Shown here in pieces: positions 54,007 through 62,854 of a stretch of 64,000 bases of DNA. The stretch comes from Cymbomonas tetramitiformis (taxonomy: Eukaryota; Chlorophyta; Pyramimonadophyceae; Pyramimonadales; Pyramimonadaceae). The translations under genes were made by a program, and so were the position numbers. The first letter of the stretch is position 1. The number at the start of each line of letters is the position of its first letter. The notes beneath the pieces were generated by a model, which was not told the DNA's origin, ran no database searches, and was given only the letters and a program-made list of their open reading frames with translations. The stretch spans positions 310,001-374,000 of the forward strand of contig LGRX02035483.1 in assembly GCA_001247695.2 (NCBI GenBank), given 5' to 3'.

Positions 54007-57000
54007 ATGTACGGCATCGCGAGAAGTCTTCTGAACTCGAGGCCCACGGATAAAAATTACGATTTTGGAAGCCCGGACCATTCCGAGGATTCGTTATCTG
54101 GCGAGCATGGGCAAGATGCGATCACCGCAGCTCCGTCTAGCTCGAGGAAGCGAAAGGGTGCTGGTGCGGCAGTCACCGGGAATACGAAGAACGGTAAAAA
54201 GGGCTCTGACAAGCAGCAGAGCGGCAAAGCGCGCCGAAGTGCGAAGGGGAAAGAAAAGCAGGGGACTACGGTGGCAAGAACCGCGAAGGGTAAGAAGAAA
54301 GAGGACTTGCCCGTCGTATGCAGTCAGCGGAACACTCCGCAAACTGAGGGGTCCAGTGATTCGGAGTACGACACTCGACCTGGTCGATTCATGTTGTCCG
54401 AGGACGAGGATGACGACGAGGGCGATGGCGATATTTTAGTTCAGGCGCGAGTCTCTAAAAGAGATCTCATCGATGACCAGAATTCGGAAGAGGACGGTGT
54501 GGACGAGACGGACGATCTGGACGATCTGGACGAGGACGTGCAAGAGGCGCAAGAGCCGGACGATGTGGTTGAAGACGTGGAGGAGGCGGAAGAAGACGAG
54601 GACGTTCAGTCCATGGAAGGATTGCAGCAGCAGTCTGAGGTGTTGGTCGATCAGCCCGTGCAAGAGCTCTTGTCGAGGCTTCCATACGAACGCGTGATGC
54701 AGCAGGCCATCGAGAAATACGTGATTGGAGCCGCACCTTCCCAACTCAGGCATAGCATGATGAAAATGCTGTATGCGGAGGCTATACAGCAGCTGAGGAC
54801 ACTGATAGACGATGAAGAGATTGTTGACGTCATTTCCAGTAGCAAGTCGACGGGGCTTGCGTCGCAGTATCTCATCTCACTGAACGCCGAAAGCTCTGAA
54901 AGCGGGAGCGAGTTGAAAACCGGGATATGGTCCCGCTATCCTCCGGCCAGTGTCACTCGCGGCGTCATAGAGGAAGGCACGGACAGTACGTTCAGCTATT
55001 ATCAGGGCCACATCAGGAAGCAGCACGCGGCGGCCGTCATCGACTTTTTGCGAGACCGAGTGCTCGAAGACACCAGCCTCCCAAATCCTTCCGAGGACGT
55101 TGTCACATACGAAACTTCGATAACGGACTTTTTGAAGTTGGTGCGCATTTGTGAGGCGGACTTGCACGACATTTCGATGACCTTTCCCGACTGCGACAAT
55201 CAGAGCTGTCTTTTCACATCCTCGCAGGTCGCTACGATTTACCTGGCCACCACCATGGATCAGTCCAACTTCGTGACGGGCAAGATTTCGATCGGACGCG
55301 TGGACGAGTTCCTCAAGCAATACGACAGCAAGCAGAATACTCTGAAGGAGCGATTTGGCGCCGGAGAACAGCTGCAAGCGGACGCCAAGCTGCAGTATGA
55401 TCGGATTGTGAAGGTGGACTACAAGAAGTTGGCGCAGTCACTGAAATCCGCCATGAAGGATAGCAACGCCGTCGATCAGCTCTACGTTCAGACCGGTTAC
55501 GTACAACCCACCGGTCGTATCGTGAAGTTCGTGAACCTGCCCGCCGGTGGTGGCAAGACGCACGTGTCCATCGAGATCTGCTTCGTGCTGCTAAGCTTGC
55601 GGTGCTTGCGCAAGACGTTGAACACGCTGCCTCTGTGGTCGAGCGTGATCACTTCTGCGGGAGGGAACAGCTTTTCCCTTGTCGGCAGCTTTCAGCAGTC
55701 CGCTTTCGTCCGAGCCATGCTCCGGGCGTGCATCATCGTCGTGGATCGCAACAACATCGACGCGTGGCGCGTTATCCTGGAGCTGAAGCAGAAGAGCAAG
55801 CCGTTGCACAAGCTGTCCGTTCGCACCGTCAAAACTGCCGAGGATTTGGACTCCCTTTCTCTCGATCTTGAGAGGTGCGTGGTGGACATGGATGCCACCG
55901 ACAGTATGCTGCAGAATAGCCGCGGGATGATACTGCTGTGCGAGGTCGGCCAACTGCAGAAGGTCATGAAGGTGGTGGGCGGTAGGTCGTTTGCGGCGAT
56001 GGTCGTCGACGATCCGAAGGGCAGTCACGTCGGTGCTATCGATCCAATCTGTCGAAACTTCTTTTTTCTGTCGGCGAACCCTACCGAGTTCCTGGCGTCC
56101 TTGAGCCTCCCCTGCAAGGCGGGCAAGGAGCACATCGTGGACAGGACGGAAAGCATGTTCAAGAACTTGATTCCTTCCTACGCTAAGTACGTCGAGAAGA
56201 GTCCGCTGGACATACGCGAGGCCCTGCTCTCACCCGAGGGCGGCCTGTTGAAGCCGGAAAGCGTTGCAAGGATCAAGCAGTCTGTCGATGCCAACGTTTA
56301 TCGCGCAGTCGTCAGCACCATGCCTCCGTGTACACAGGAGTGGACCATCCGCGACATGTCGCGCTACATGCCGTCCACCGTGACGGTGTTTCCAATGTGC
56401 ACCAAGAGGGAGCACGGATTCGGAAGGCCCTTCTTCAGCAACGAGAAGCTCTACGTGGACCACGAGACGTTCGACGTGTTCAGCGCCTACAAAGACAGCA
56501 AACTCGTTCCACTCGTCGTCAAGCAATCACAATTCTGGAGCGTTTCGGCATCCGTCGCTCGCAAAACCGTGTTGTCGGATCTGCAGCAGTTCAGCTACGT
56601 CACGGAGGTGAAGAAGCCGGAACCGAGGTCTGGGGCCGCCCCCTCTCGTAAGAAAGTTTCCGAGTCCGAGTATGTGGTGCATCGTAAGGCGCAGTGGTAC
56701 AGCGCACCCATGCTTTTCCGAGACCAGAAAAATCAATTCAATTTTGTCAAGTGGTACGACGATGCTCACTTTGCCGGGAAGACCTTTGTCAAATACTCCG
56801 ACTTATTCGGCTACATCACTGACCTCAAGCTCGAGAAAAACGTACCTAAGGCCCTTCCTGACCTACCGACTCCGCCGAGCGCCTCGTTTCCTGGCGCCAT
56901 CCTGAAGTCCTCGCTGATGGGCAGCAAGCATTTGAAGACTGTCGACGAGAAGGACGTGTACGCGTGTATGTGCTGCGCGCACCTTTTTACCAGCAACGAG

Positions 57001-57729
57001 TTCTTGCAGTCCTCCATACAGCACTTCTCAGCGATCTTGTGCCCCAATTGCGCCATCCCTGATCAGGGATTCGATGAGCAGCGCAGCATCGCGAAGGACG
57101 AACGCCCACTTCTGCGCGCCGCCGAAAAGTACGGCGAGTTCACCCTGGAGCAGCTACTGGCTCACTTCCGAGGCGTCTGCAACGACAACGAAAACTTTCC
57201 CGTCGCGCAGCATCTCGTGGACATGGTGGGCGCTCTTCTGATGTGCAAGGAGGTCATCATGCGGCGGTTCATCGTCTACGTGTCCGACCGCAACCGCCAT
57301 CTCTTGTTGCTGTGCATGAAGCTGCTGGAGGAGGAGTACAGCGTGTCGTTTCGCGAGTTCGTGGAGCAGAACATCGCTTGCCCCTACACCGCCCAGCTCC
57401 TCGGTCGCTCGCAGGAGGAGCCGGCGTCCACAAGGAGGTCGAGTGGCAGGAGCGCGAAGGGCAAGGCGAACGCTTCCACCACGGAGCAGGACACCAGGTT
57501 ACCCACGCTCGCTTGGTTCAACACCGTCGGAAGCGATTCTGGCGTTCGGTTTCTTATCGTCTCCTCCGACTCCAGGGGTGGCCGCGATGAGGTGTACGGC
57601 ATCGACGCCCGTGGTGCGGATTGCAGCATTTTTGTGAACACTCCGGAGAGTTGCAGAGTTCAGGCCGTGGCTCGAGGCCTGCGCATGTCAGCTTGTCCCA
57701 GCGAGTCCCATCTGATCATCCAGCTGTGA
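54007..57729 (+). CDS. Superfamily 2 helicase with inserted zinc site (1,240 aa)
   Basis: Residues 1-215 are low complexity: a Lys/Arg-rich part (SSRKRKGAG, GKARRSAKGKEKQ), then a strongly acidic part. The ATPase part starts with Walker A in LPAGGGKTHVS (Lys near 517), a DExx-like VVDDPKGSH near 667 and SANPTE near 690, typical of helicase motifs II and III. A zinc site interrupts the C-terminal half: CMCC at 986-989 and CPNC at 1012-1015. VQAVARGLRMS near 1217 fits motif VI. A RING or zinc knuckle between helicase lobes occurs in SNF2/RAD5-type and some large-virus helicases. Likely roles are transcription, transcript release or genome remodelling. Motif II is unusual (DDPK, not DEAH), so ATPase activity needs proof. 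Confidence 0.7.
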   Translation: MYGIARSLLNSRPTDKNYDFGSPDHSEDSLSGEHGQDAITAAPSSSRKRKGAGAAVTGNTKNGKKGSDKQQSGKARRSAKGKEKQGTTVARTAKGKKKEDLPVVCSQRNTPQTEGSSDSEYDTRPGRFMLSEDEDDDEGDGDILVQARVSKRDLIDDQNSEEDGVDETDDLDDLDEDVQEAQEPDDVVEDVEEAEEDEDVQSMEGLQQQSEVLVDQPVQELLSRLPYERVMQQAIEKYVIGAAPSQLRHSMMKMLYAEAIQQLRTLIDDEEIVDVISSSKSTGLASQYLISLNAESSESGSELKTGIWSRYPPASVTRGVIEEGTDSTFSYYQGHIRKQHAAAVIDFLRDRVLEDTSLPNPSEDVVTYETSITDFLKLVRICEADLHDISMTFPDCDNQSCLFTSSQVATIYLATTMDQSNFVTGKISIGRVDEFLKQYDSKQNTLKERFGAGEQLQADAKLQYDRIVKVDYKKLAQSLKSAMKDSNAVDQLYVQTGYVQPTGRIVKFVNLPAGGGKTHVSIEICFVLLSLRCLRKTLNTLPLWSSVITSAGGNSFSLVGSFQQSAFVRAMLRACIIVVDRNNIDAWRVILELKQKSKPLHKLSVRTVKTAEDLDSLSLDLERCVVDMDATDSMLQNSRGMILLCEVGQLQKVMKVVGGRSFAAMVVDDPKGSHVGAIDPICRNFFFLSANPTEFLASLSLPCKAGKEHIVDRTESMFKNLIPSYAKYVEKSPLDIREALLSPEGGLLKPESVARIKQSVDANVYRAVVSTMPPCTQEWTIRDMSRYMPSTVTVFPMCTKREHGFGRPFFSNEKLYVDHETFDVFSAYKDSKLVPLVVKQSQFWSVSASVARKTVLSDLQQFSYVTEVKKPEPRSGAAPSRKKVSESEYVVHRKAQWYSAPMLFRDQKNQFNFVKWYDDAHFAGKTFVKYSDLFGYITDLKLEKNVPKALPDLPTPPSASFPGAILKSSLMGSKHLKTVDEKDVYACMCCAHLFTSNEFLQSSIQHFSAILCPNCAIPDQGFDEQRSIAKDERPLLRAAEKYGEFTLEQLLAHFRGVCNDNENFPVAQHLVDMVGALLMCKEVIMRRFIVYVSDRNRHLLLLCMKLLEEEYSVSFREFVEQNIACPYTAQLLGRSQEEPASTRRSSGRSAKGKANASTTEQDTRLPTLAWFNTVGSDSGVRFLIVSSDSRGGRDEVYGIDARGADCSIFVNTPESCRVQAVARGLRMSACPSESHLIIQL

Positions 57730-58019
57730 AGACGGATAGCACGCCACGAATGTGCAAGTCGTTTCCAGTAGGTTTTAATTTTGGATCTAAGGATCCGCAT
57801 ACACTGCTTCTCGAGCTGAGGCCGATCTAAGAGCGCTCAAGACGTTTCTATACATAAATGTATTTTGTTTTTTGTTAATCATACTGCGCGGCAATTTTCG
57901 CGCCCGATCTTCTGGATCGATGGAAGCGTTTAAGAGTCACCTTTTGTAAGGCGTGAGAGCTTGTAGCCTTGTTTTGGCAGTGATGTCTTAAACATGCACT
58001 CGTATTTTAACAACGTTCG
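57730..58019. other. Intergenic region with repeat end
   Basis: No gene; an AT-rich stretch (ATACATAAATGTATTTTG) at about 57850 could form a small hairpin and hold a poly(A)-like signal for the helicase. The left end of repeat copy 13 starts at 57931. Confidence 0.4.
57931..57990. repeat. Dispersed repeat, copy 13 left end
   Basis: TAAGAGTCACCTTTTGTAAGGCGTGAGAG then CCTTGTTTTGGCAGTGATGTCTTA; the latter is shared with copy 8. Confidence 0.65.
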
Positions 58020-58358
58020 ATGAAGATGTTTCCCACGTTCGCTTTGCGCCGACACAAACTAAAATCGATGTTGCAAATAAAAGAACGCATTTCGCATCGC
58101 ACGATTTTCGCGCGTCTGTACGTGGTGGAAAGGAACCCCGTTGCCTTTTTGAACGAACTGCACGCTATTTTTAATGTGGACGTTCGCAAACATACCTCCT
58201 CCCGACTCGCGTCGCCCCACCGACATTTGCCGCTGTGTCTCAACCGAACAGAGCACGGCATCGTCCGGCGCAGCGTCGATTGGTTTGTGGAGGGACAGGT
58301 AGGATATAGCATCGACGACTGCGGGGTTTGTCGTAGCACGCAAAGACGAGTTGCATGA
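58020..58358 (+). CDS. Possible small protein inside a repeat-bounded segment (112 aa)
   Basis: The ATG at 58020 (MKMFPTFALRRHKL) opens a basic protein with a central RLYVVERNPVAFLNELHAIF segment and two late Cys. No family is recognised. The frame is enclosed by repeat ends at 57931-57990 and 58451-58519 in inverted orientation, so it could be cargo of a mobile element or a chance ORF. The opposite strand is open too. Confidence 0.35.
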   Translation: MKMFPTFALRRHKLKSMLQIKERISHRTIFARLYVVERNPVAFLNELHAIFNVDVRKHTSSRLASPHRHLPLCLNRTEHGIVRRSVDWFVEGQVGYSIDDCGVCRSTQRRVA

Positions 58359-58450
58359 CTGGGTGCGAGCAGACACGATAAGGCACTTGAAAGTGTGGGA
58401 GATGCGTGAAGGTGATATACACACTATTTACATAAGTCATAATATTACGC

Positions 58451-58519
58451 GCTCTTTAAGGTCTCGCTACAAAAATAGTCCCACGAATTCCCAATCCTTA
58501 CAAAAACTGACTCTCAAGT
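58451..58519. repeat. Dispersed repeat, copy 13 right end
   Basis: Read backwards it matches the left ends: CTTGAGAGTCAGTTTTTGTAAGGATTGG, close to copy 4. Together with 57931-57990 it bounds about 590 bp. Confidence 0.6.
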
Positions 58520-58586
58520 ATGACAAGAATTGAAATAAAAGGATAAAGTACATAAATAAACGGGAGAGTCTGGAGGGCTCGTTCTC

Positions 58587-60647
58587 TTATCCCGCTTCGT
58601 TTAGAGCGTAGGCCAGGTCACTCTTTGACTGCAATATGTACAGCTCGGCATCTTTTGCGTCGTCCGTGTCGTCCACCACTCCTATCATCGACGGAAGTCC
58701 TCCGACGCGGCATAGACGCAGCGCGATCGGAAGCCACATCCATATGCTCGTGTTCCAAGCGAGCGAGGTCCACGGGTCGGTACTTTTGTGAACCGCCGAG
58801 TTTCTGTACACTCGAATTCGATTCCACAACAAGTTGGCGGGCAGCTGGTGCGCGCAAATGATGGGAAAGGCTCCGCACGGCTTCCACATTCGATTGGACG
58901 CGGACACGTGCATCGAGAATTCGCAAGACAGATCCGTGGCGTTCCACAGTGCGTCTATCTTCAGAATGTACACATGGTCGTCGGTGCCAAAGCCAGCGCC
59001 GTGATCCAAACGACGGTGCCTGCGTTTAGTATTTCCCGTGGGGATGTGAACTATGCTTCTAACGATACCGGCGATACCCAGCTTAACATTCACGATCCAG
59101 TCGCCCACTGCAAACTCCTCTTTGCAAGTGTCGCATGCCGTAAAGATGGGCAGGTCGTTCAGACCCAATTCGAACATGTCGGGTGACCTGTTTTGCTCTT
59201 CAAAGTTGACTTCGACCACTTGTCTTAGCAGCAGGGTGTTGCACTCCTTCAGATCGTTCTGCTGTGATTGTACTTCGGCTTCGAAGTTCCTGGATACGAA
59301 GCTCTCGAGCCTCGTGCACTCACCCGTGACGTTGGTCTGATCCTTCGATCGCCCGTTGGACCAGAGTCGTATTTGCAGCGCGTCGTAAGCGGTGCACGCG
59401 ACCTGCAGCAGCACGTGCACGCACATCGCGAAGGTTTCGTCGTCGGTCCATAAGCTTGTACATCTTATATGCGCGGTACACCTTCCTCGCGACGCCTCGC
59501 TGCCGCGTTTTCGATTGTGGTACAAGGCTACACGAAGCAAGGGACATCGAGCGTCCAGTACCAGCTGGCAGTCGCGACCGTCGACTTCGGTCGTCCTTGC
59601 GATGAGCTGCTTCAAACTTCGCAGCTTAACGGTTGTGATCGGAAAGTACTCTGTCCGTGCGCATGCGTATCCGTCGAAGAAGAGGTCCTCAGAACCGTAT
59701 CGCGTTACACGAAGAAAGCGCGCGCAGTCACCGCCGCGGATCATCTGCTCGAAGCGTTCGATGGCCGTATCGTAGTCCGACTTTGGAGTCAAAATGCCAA
59801 CAATAAGTCTGAAAAGTTGATCCTCGTACATTCGTTCTTCGTCCAGGGAAGTGTCGACGCGGAACGAAATGTCGCCACCGTGCGAAAGGTGACCCAGTGT
59901 TCGCGCAAAATCGTCGTCGGTGAGAAAGATGAAGGTCGAGCGCGCGTTGAACATTGCAAGCAGCAGATCGGCCCTACGCACGCCGTGCTGTATAGCGATA
60001 CTCACGTACTGCGAGCGGGTCATATTTGAACACGACCAATGCACATGCTCGTACACGTTCCTGTGCAAGGCTCTCTTCAAGTGCATGTCCACAGGACGGG
60101 TCTCGTGTGCGGTTATACGCTTGTCCAGAATGGCGCAGACAAAATTGTAGAAACCGTTCACTTCCTCAATTGAAACAACGCTCGCCGTGACCGCGCATTT
60201 CGCGTGCTTCCTGTAATGTTGCACGCGCTGCAGTAGCTCCGAGTTTTTCAGGTCGTAGGTGGGCTGGCCGTGTCGAATTTCCCATCGGATACGACTCAAA
60301 AGATCGCAACTGTACGCGCAGTTCGTTTCTTGCGTGATACTTCTATCGCAGAGCGTAACGTTGGCGGGGAATCGCACATCCAAAACTCGCTCGATACGCA
60401 TCTCGCTGGACGCGGACGCGTGGCAAAGCACCGAAACCGCAGCGACGATTGTGGCGCAGGGAATGCGCGCTCCTACCAGAACGCGCGTGGGTTGCGAGCG
60501 GTGTTGTCTGTGTCGGGAGAAAATGCACGAGGCGCAATCCTCGCAGAGCAGAATGTGGTACTCGTACTCAGAATCGTCAGCTTCTGTTGGCTCAGCTCGA
60601 GGCAGGTGTCGCACGATGTGCCCTCGGATCGTCTTCAAAGGTTTCAT
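58587..60647 (-). CDS. Large protein of unknown function (686 aa)
   Basis: The ATG at 60647 (MKPLKTIRGHIVRHL) opens a long frame with G/C-rich codons. Cys clusters occur near the start (LLCEDCASCIFSRHR) and near residue 510 (TACDTCKEEFAVGDWIVNV), which may bind zinc. GDWIVNVKLGIAGIVRSIVHIP looks like a small beta-barrel. No catalytic motif. A CGATCG motif lies 63 nt upstream, shared with the divergent kinase. Confidence 0.65.
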   Translation of the reverse strand: MKPLKTIRGHIVRHLPRAEPTEADDSEYEYHILLCEDCASCIFSRHRQHRSQPTRVLVGARIPCATIVAAVSVLCHASASSEMRIERVLDVRFPANVTLCDRSITQETNCAYSCDLLSRIRWEIRHGQPTYDLKNSELLQRVQHYRKHAKCAVTASVVSIEEVNGFYNFVCAILDKRITAHETRPVDMHLKRALHRNVYEHVHWSCSNMTRSQYVSIAIQHGVRRADLLLAMFNARSTFIFLTDDDFARTLGHLSHGGDISFRVDTSLDEERMYEDQLFRLIVGILTPKSDYDTAIERFEQMIRGGDCARFLRVTRYGSEDLFFDGYACARTEYFPITTVKLRSLKQLIARTTEVDGRDCQLVLDARCPLLRVALYHNRKRGSEASRGRCTAHIRCTSLWTDDETFAMCVHVLLQVACTAYDALQIRLWSNGRSKDQTNVTGECTRLESFVSRNFEAEVQSQQNDLKECNTLLLRQVVEVNFEEQNRSPDMFELGLNDLPIFTACDTCKEEFAVGDWIVNVKLGIAGIVRSIVHIPTGNTKRRHRRLDHGAGFGTDDHVYILKIDALWNATDLSCEFSMHVSASNRMWKPCGAFPIICAHQLPANLLWNRIRVYRNSAVHKSTDPWTSLAWNTSIWMWLPIALRLCRVGGLPSMIGVVDDTDDAKDAELYILQSKSDLAYALNEAG

Positions 60648-60709
60648 GAAGAAGGGCGCGTATGCTAACGGTCAGTGTGACGCTGATGCGGGTGTTAAAC
60701 TCCTACGTC

Positions 60710-60720
60710 GTTCGATCGAC
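60710..60720. promoter_or_regulatory. CGATCG promoter motif, 60647/60833
   Basis: GTTCGATCGAC between divergent genes, 63 nt from the minus start and 113 nt from the chosen plus start. A TATA box GCATATATATATGC lies at about 60765-60777 for the kinase. Confidence 0.6.
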
Positions 60721-60832
60721 GGGGACACGCCGCAAGTGCGATGCGTTTCTAAGTCGTACGTGTACGCATATATATATGCAACGGAGAAGCGAACCTGACA
60801 AGGAGTCGCCCGAAGGTGATCAAGTGTGCACC

Positions 60833-62119
60833 ATGCGTTTCTTCACCGTCATCTACGAATGTCTTCGAGGTCGCAAACCGGCACTTGTCAACCGCTATCG
60901 GCATCCTTCGATGTACGTGACCAACGCCTACAAGGATGCAGAATACGCAAACAGAATCTGGGTCGATCACTGTGGCAAGCCGCTCTTCACGTCGTTTTTC
61001 TACATGGGTCACAGATACGTAATGATGGACACGCAGACGATGGGTGTGATGTCGATCAAACGCGATTGCGCGGAGGAATACGACAAGAAATTCTTTAGCA
61101 AGGGCGCGTACGGAATGCTGTACCATTTCTCTCGTGACGACGACGGTGCCTTTGCCGGTAACACAAACTCCGATCGCGCGCACACGATCGGGAATTCGCC
61201 GCCCAAATACCTGGTGTTGAAAGTAAACAAGTCCTTCTCAAAAGACGACGTAGAGAGGGAGTGTCTCAACACCGGACAAATCAGAATTCGCGACGAGGGT
61301 CTAGTGCTTTCGAAGGCACTGCCCATATTTGTCGAAGGAACAAATTCACACGTAGAAACGGTTATGCAAACCATAAGCGGCGAATACACGAGCTTCACCG
61401 TCATGCCCAAGTACCACTGCGATCTTTACGAGTATTTGCGACAGCAAAAATACCGAAACAGAATGCGGCACGTCGGTGAAGAAGGCTTTTTGCAGATCGC
61501 ACGCGTCGTGTTGAAAGCGCTTATAAAACTTCGTGCCGCGGGATACGTATACGCGGATCTGAAGCTTACAAACATACTGGTAAACCCGTTCGTGCTATCG
61601 GATACGCCGACGTGCGTTCTTGGCGACGTGGGAAGCATCTGTGACGCTACTCAGTGCTACGTGGCACCATGTACTTTTCCATCACCGACAAGCATTGTGA
61701 CCAACGGAAGAATGGGAGTCGGATGCGTGTGGACCTTCGGCATCTTTATCTTGGAGTACGTGATAAACCTGTACGATGCCGTCAACTTGAACAATGTCAT
61801 CTATAGGGAATTCGTCTCTCGAGAGTACGCATCTCAAAAACAAAAGCTAGCGCACGTCGCGTACATCCGAGCGAACGTACAGTCCTTGCGCATAGCCGTA
61901 CCGGATGACTGGACGACCGTCCATCGCTTGTGCGAAAAATGTTTTTGGGAAGAGAGTGTGACCGTTGGCATGTGCTCCACAAAATTGACCGACTTGTTGC
62001 GCGTGGTGGACAACCGGTGCGCGAAGAACGACCTGAACACAACTTTACTTACCGCCAGCGCACGTTTGGCGCATAGCGACAGCAAACACGAGTTCGATCA
62101 AATGTCCACGTCTATATAG
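60833..62119 (+). CDS. Divergent protein kinase 4 (428 aa)
   Basis: The ATG at 60833 (MRFFTVIYECL) is 57-68 nt below a TATA box. Two in-frame ATGs upstream would lie in or before that box. It is the most kinase-like of the four: a glycine-loop-like SKGAYGMLYHF (89-99) and a lysine strand LVLKVNK (Lys-130). It also has the catalytic loop VYADLKLTNILV (Asp-242, Asn-247), magnesium motif LGDVGS (Asp-265) and the subdomain IX pattern VGCVWTFGIFILEYV. It probably phosphorylates proteins. Confidence 0.8.
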   Translation: MRFFTVIYECLRGRKPALVNRYRHPSMYVTNAYKDAEYANRIWVDHCGKPLFTSFFYMGHRYVMMDTQTMGVMSIKRDCAEEYDKKFFSKGAYGMLYHFSRDDDGAFAGNTNSDRAHTIGNSPPKYLVLKVNKSFSKDDVERECLNTGQIRIRDEGLVLSKALPIFVEGTNSHVETVMQTISGEYTSFTVMPKYHCDLYEYLRQQKYRNRMRHVGEEGFLQIARVVLKALIKLRAAGYVYADLKLTNILVNPFVLSDTPTCVLGDVGSICDATQCYVAPCTFPSPTSIVTNGRMGVGCVWTFGIFILEYVINLYDAVNLNNVIYREFVSREYASQKQKLAHVAYIRANVQSLRIAVPDDWTTVHRLCEKCFWEESVTVGMCSTKLTDLLRVVDNRCAKNDLNTTLLTASARLAHSDSKHEFDQMSTSI

Positions 62120-62358
62120 TGCGCGATCTCCCACTGGTCACCCTTGAAAAACTCGCCGTGCACGTGTATCACGTTTTCACACAAGAGCTGTCGAGTGGCC
62201 ATCAGCCGACCCTTCTACCGGATAAGTGGATATCACCTGTGAGTCGTGATCATTTCTGAGATGGCGCGCGACGACACGCAAATCGACATGCCACTCGTTT
62301 CCGACGTTGCAAGCTCGGTGGCACTTACAGAGTCCGTTTTTACAAAGGACGGAAATCC

Positions 62359-62697
62359 TTAGATCCGTCTTGGCAGCGAGACATTTTGAATATAATTTTG
62401 TTTGTACGAACCCAGAACGTCTTCGAGGTACGATTGTTGACGAGGGTGGAGCTCCGTAGGTGACGGTGTGCACATGCTCCACACAATTTGTACGCCGTTT
62501 AAGGCGTATTGATAATGAATTCTTGGAGTGTCTGTTGCCATGTCGAGCCTACAATTTCTGTACCTATTATCACAGCGTCCTGCAAAAGCGTGTCGGCACA
62601 TACGTGAAAAAGGCGTCTTTGTCTCGACAGACTGCGGATGACTTTGCTTCGCGCGCAACTCTCGGGAGGGAGTTGTCATCAACAGCATACCCTTCAT
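62359..62697 (-). CDS. Possible small protein (112 aa)
   Basis: The ATG at 62697 lies about 20 nt from a TATA-like CTATATTC (minus reading) and 64 nt from a CGATCG motif. No domain. The C-terminal half (IHYQYALNGVQIVWSM, SYLEDVLGSYKQNYIQ) reads like a globular protein. Nothing else is seen in 62120-62854. Confidence 0.4.
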   Translation of the reverse strand: MKGMLLMTTPSRELRAKQSHPQSVETKTPFSRMCRHAFAGRCDNRYRNCRLDMATDTPRIHYQYALNGVQIVWSMCTPSPTELHPRQQSYLEDVLGSYKQNYIQNVSLPRRI

Positions 62698-62760
62698 GTA
62701 CGGTCATTTCGCTAAGAATATAGACTGGAGCGTGAAGTGGATCCGATTAATGACAATTCT

Positions 62761-62771
62761 GTCGATCGAAC
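62761..62771. promoter_or_regulatory. CGATCG promoter motif, 62697/62855
   Basis: GTCGATCGAAC between divergent starts, 64 nt from 62697 and 84 nt from 62855. Confidence 0.55.
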
Positions 62772-62854
62772 ATCCGCGCTAGAGGCGTCTGGCCGCACCT
62801 ATGGTAAAGTTAAGAACACGCACGAAATTGCAATCTTCGCATTACATCGACGCG

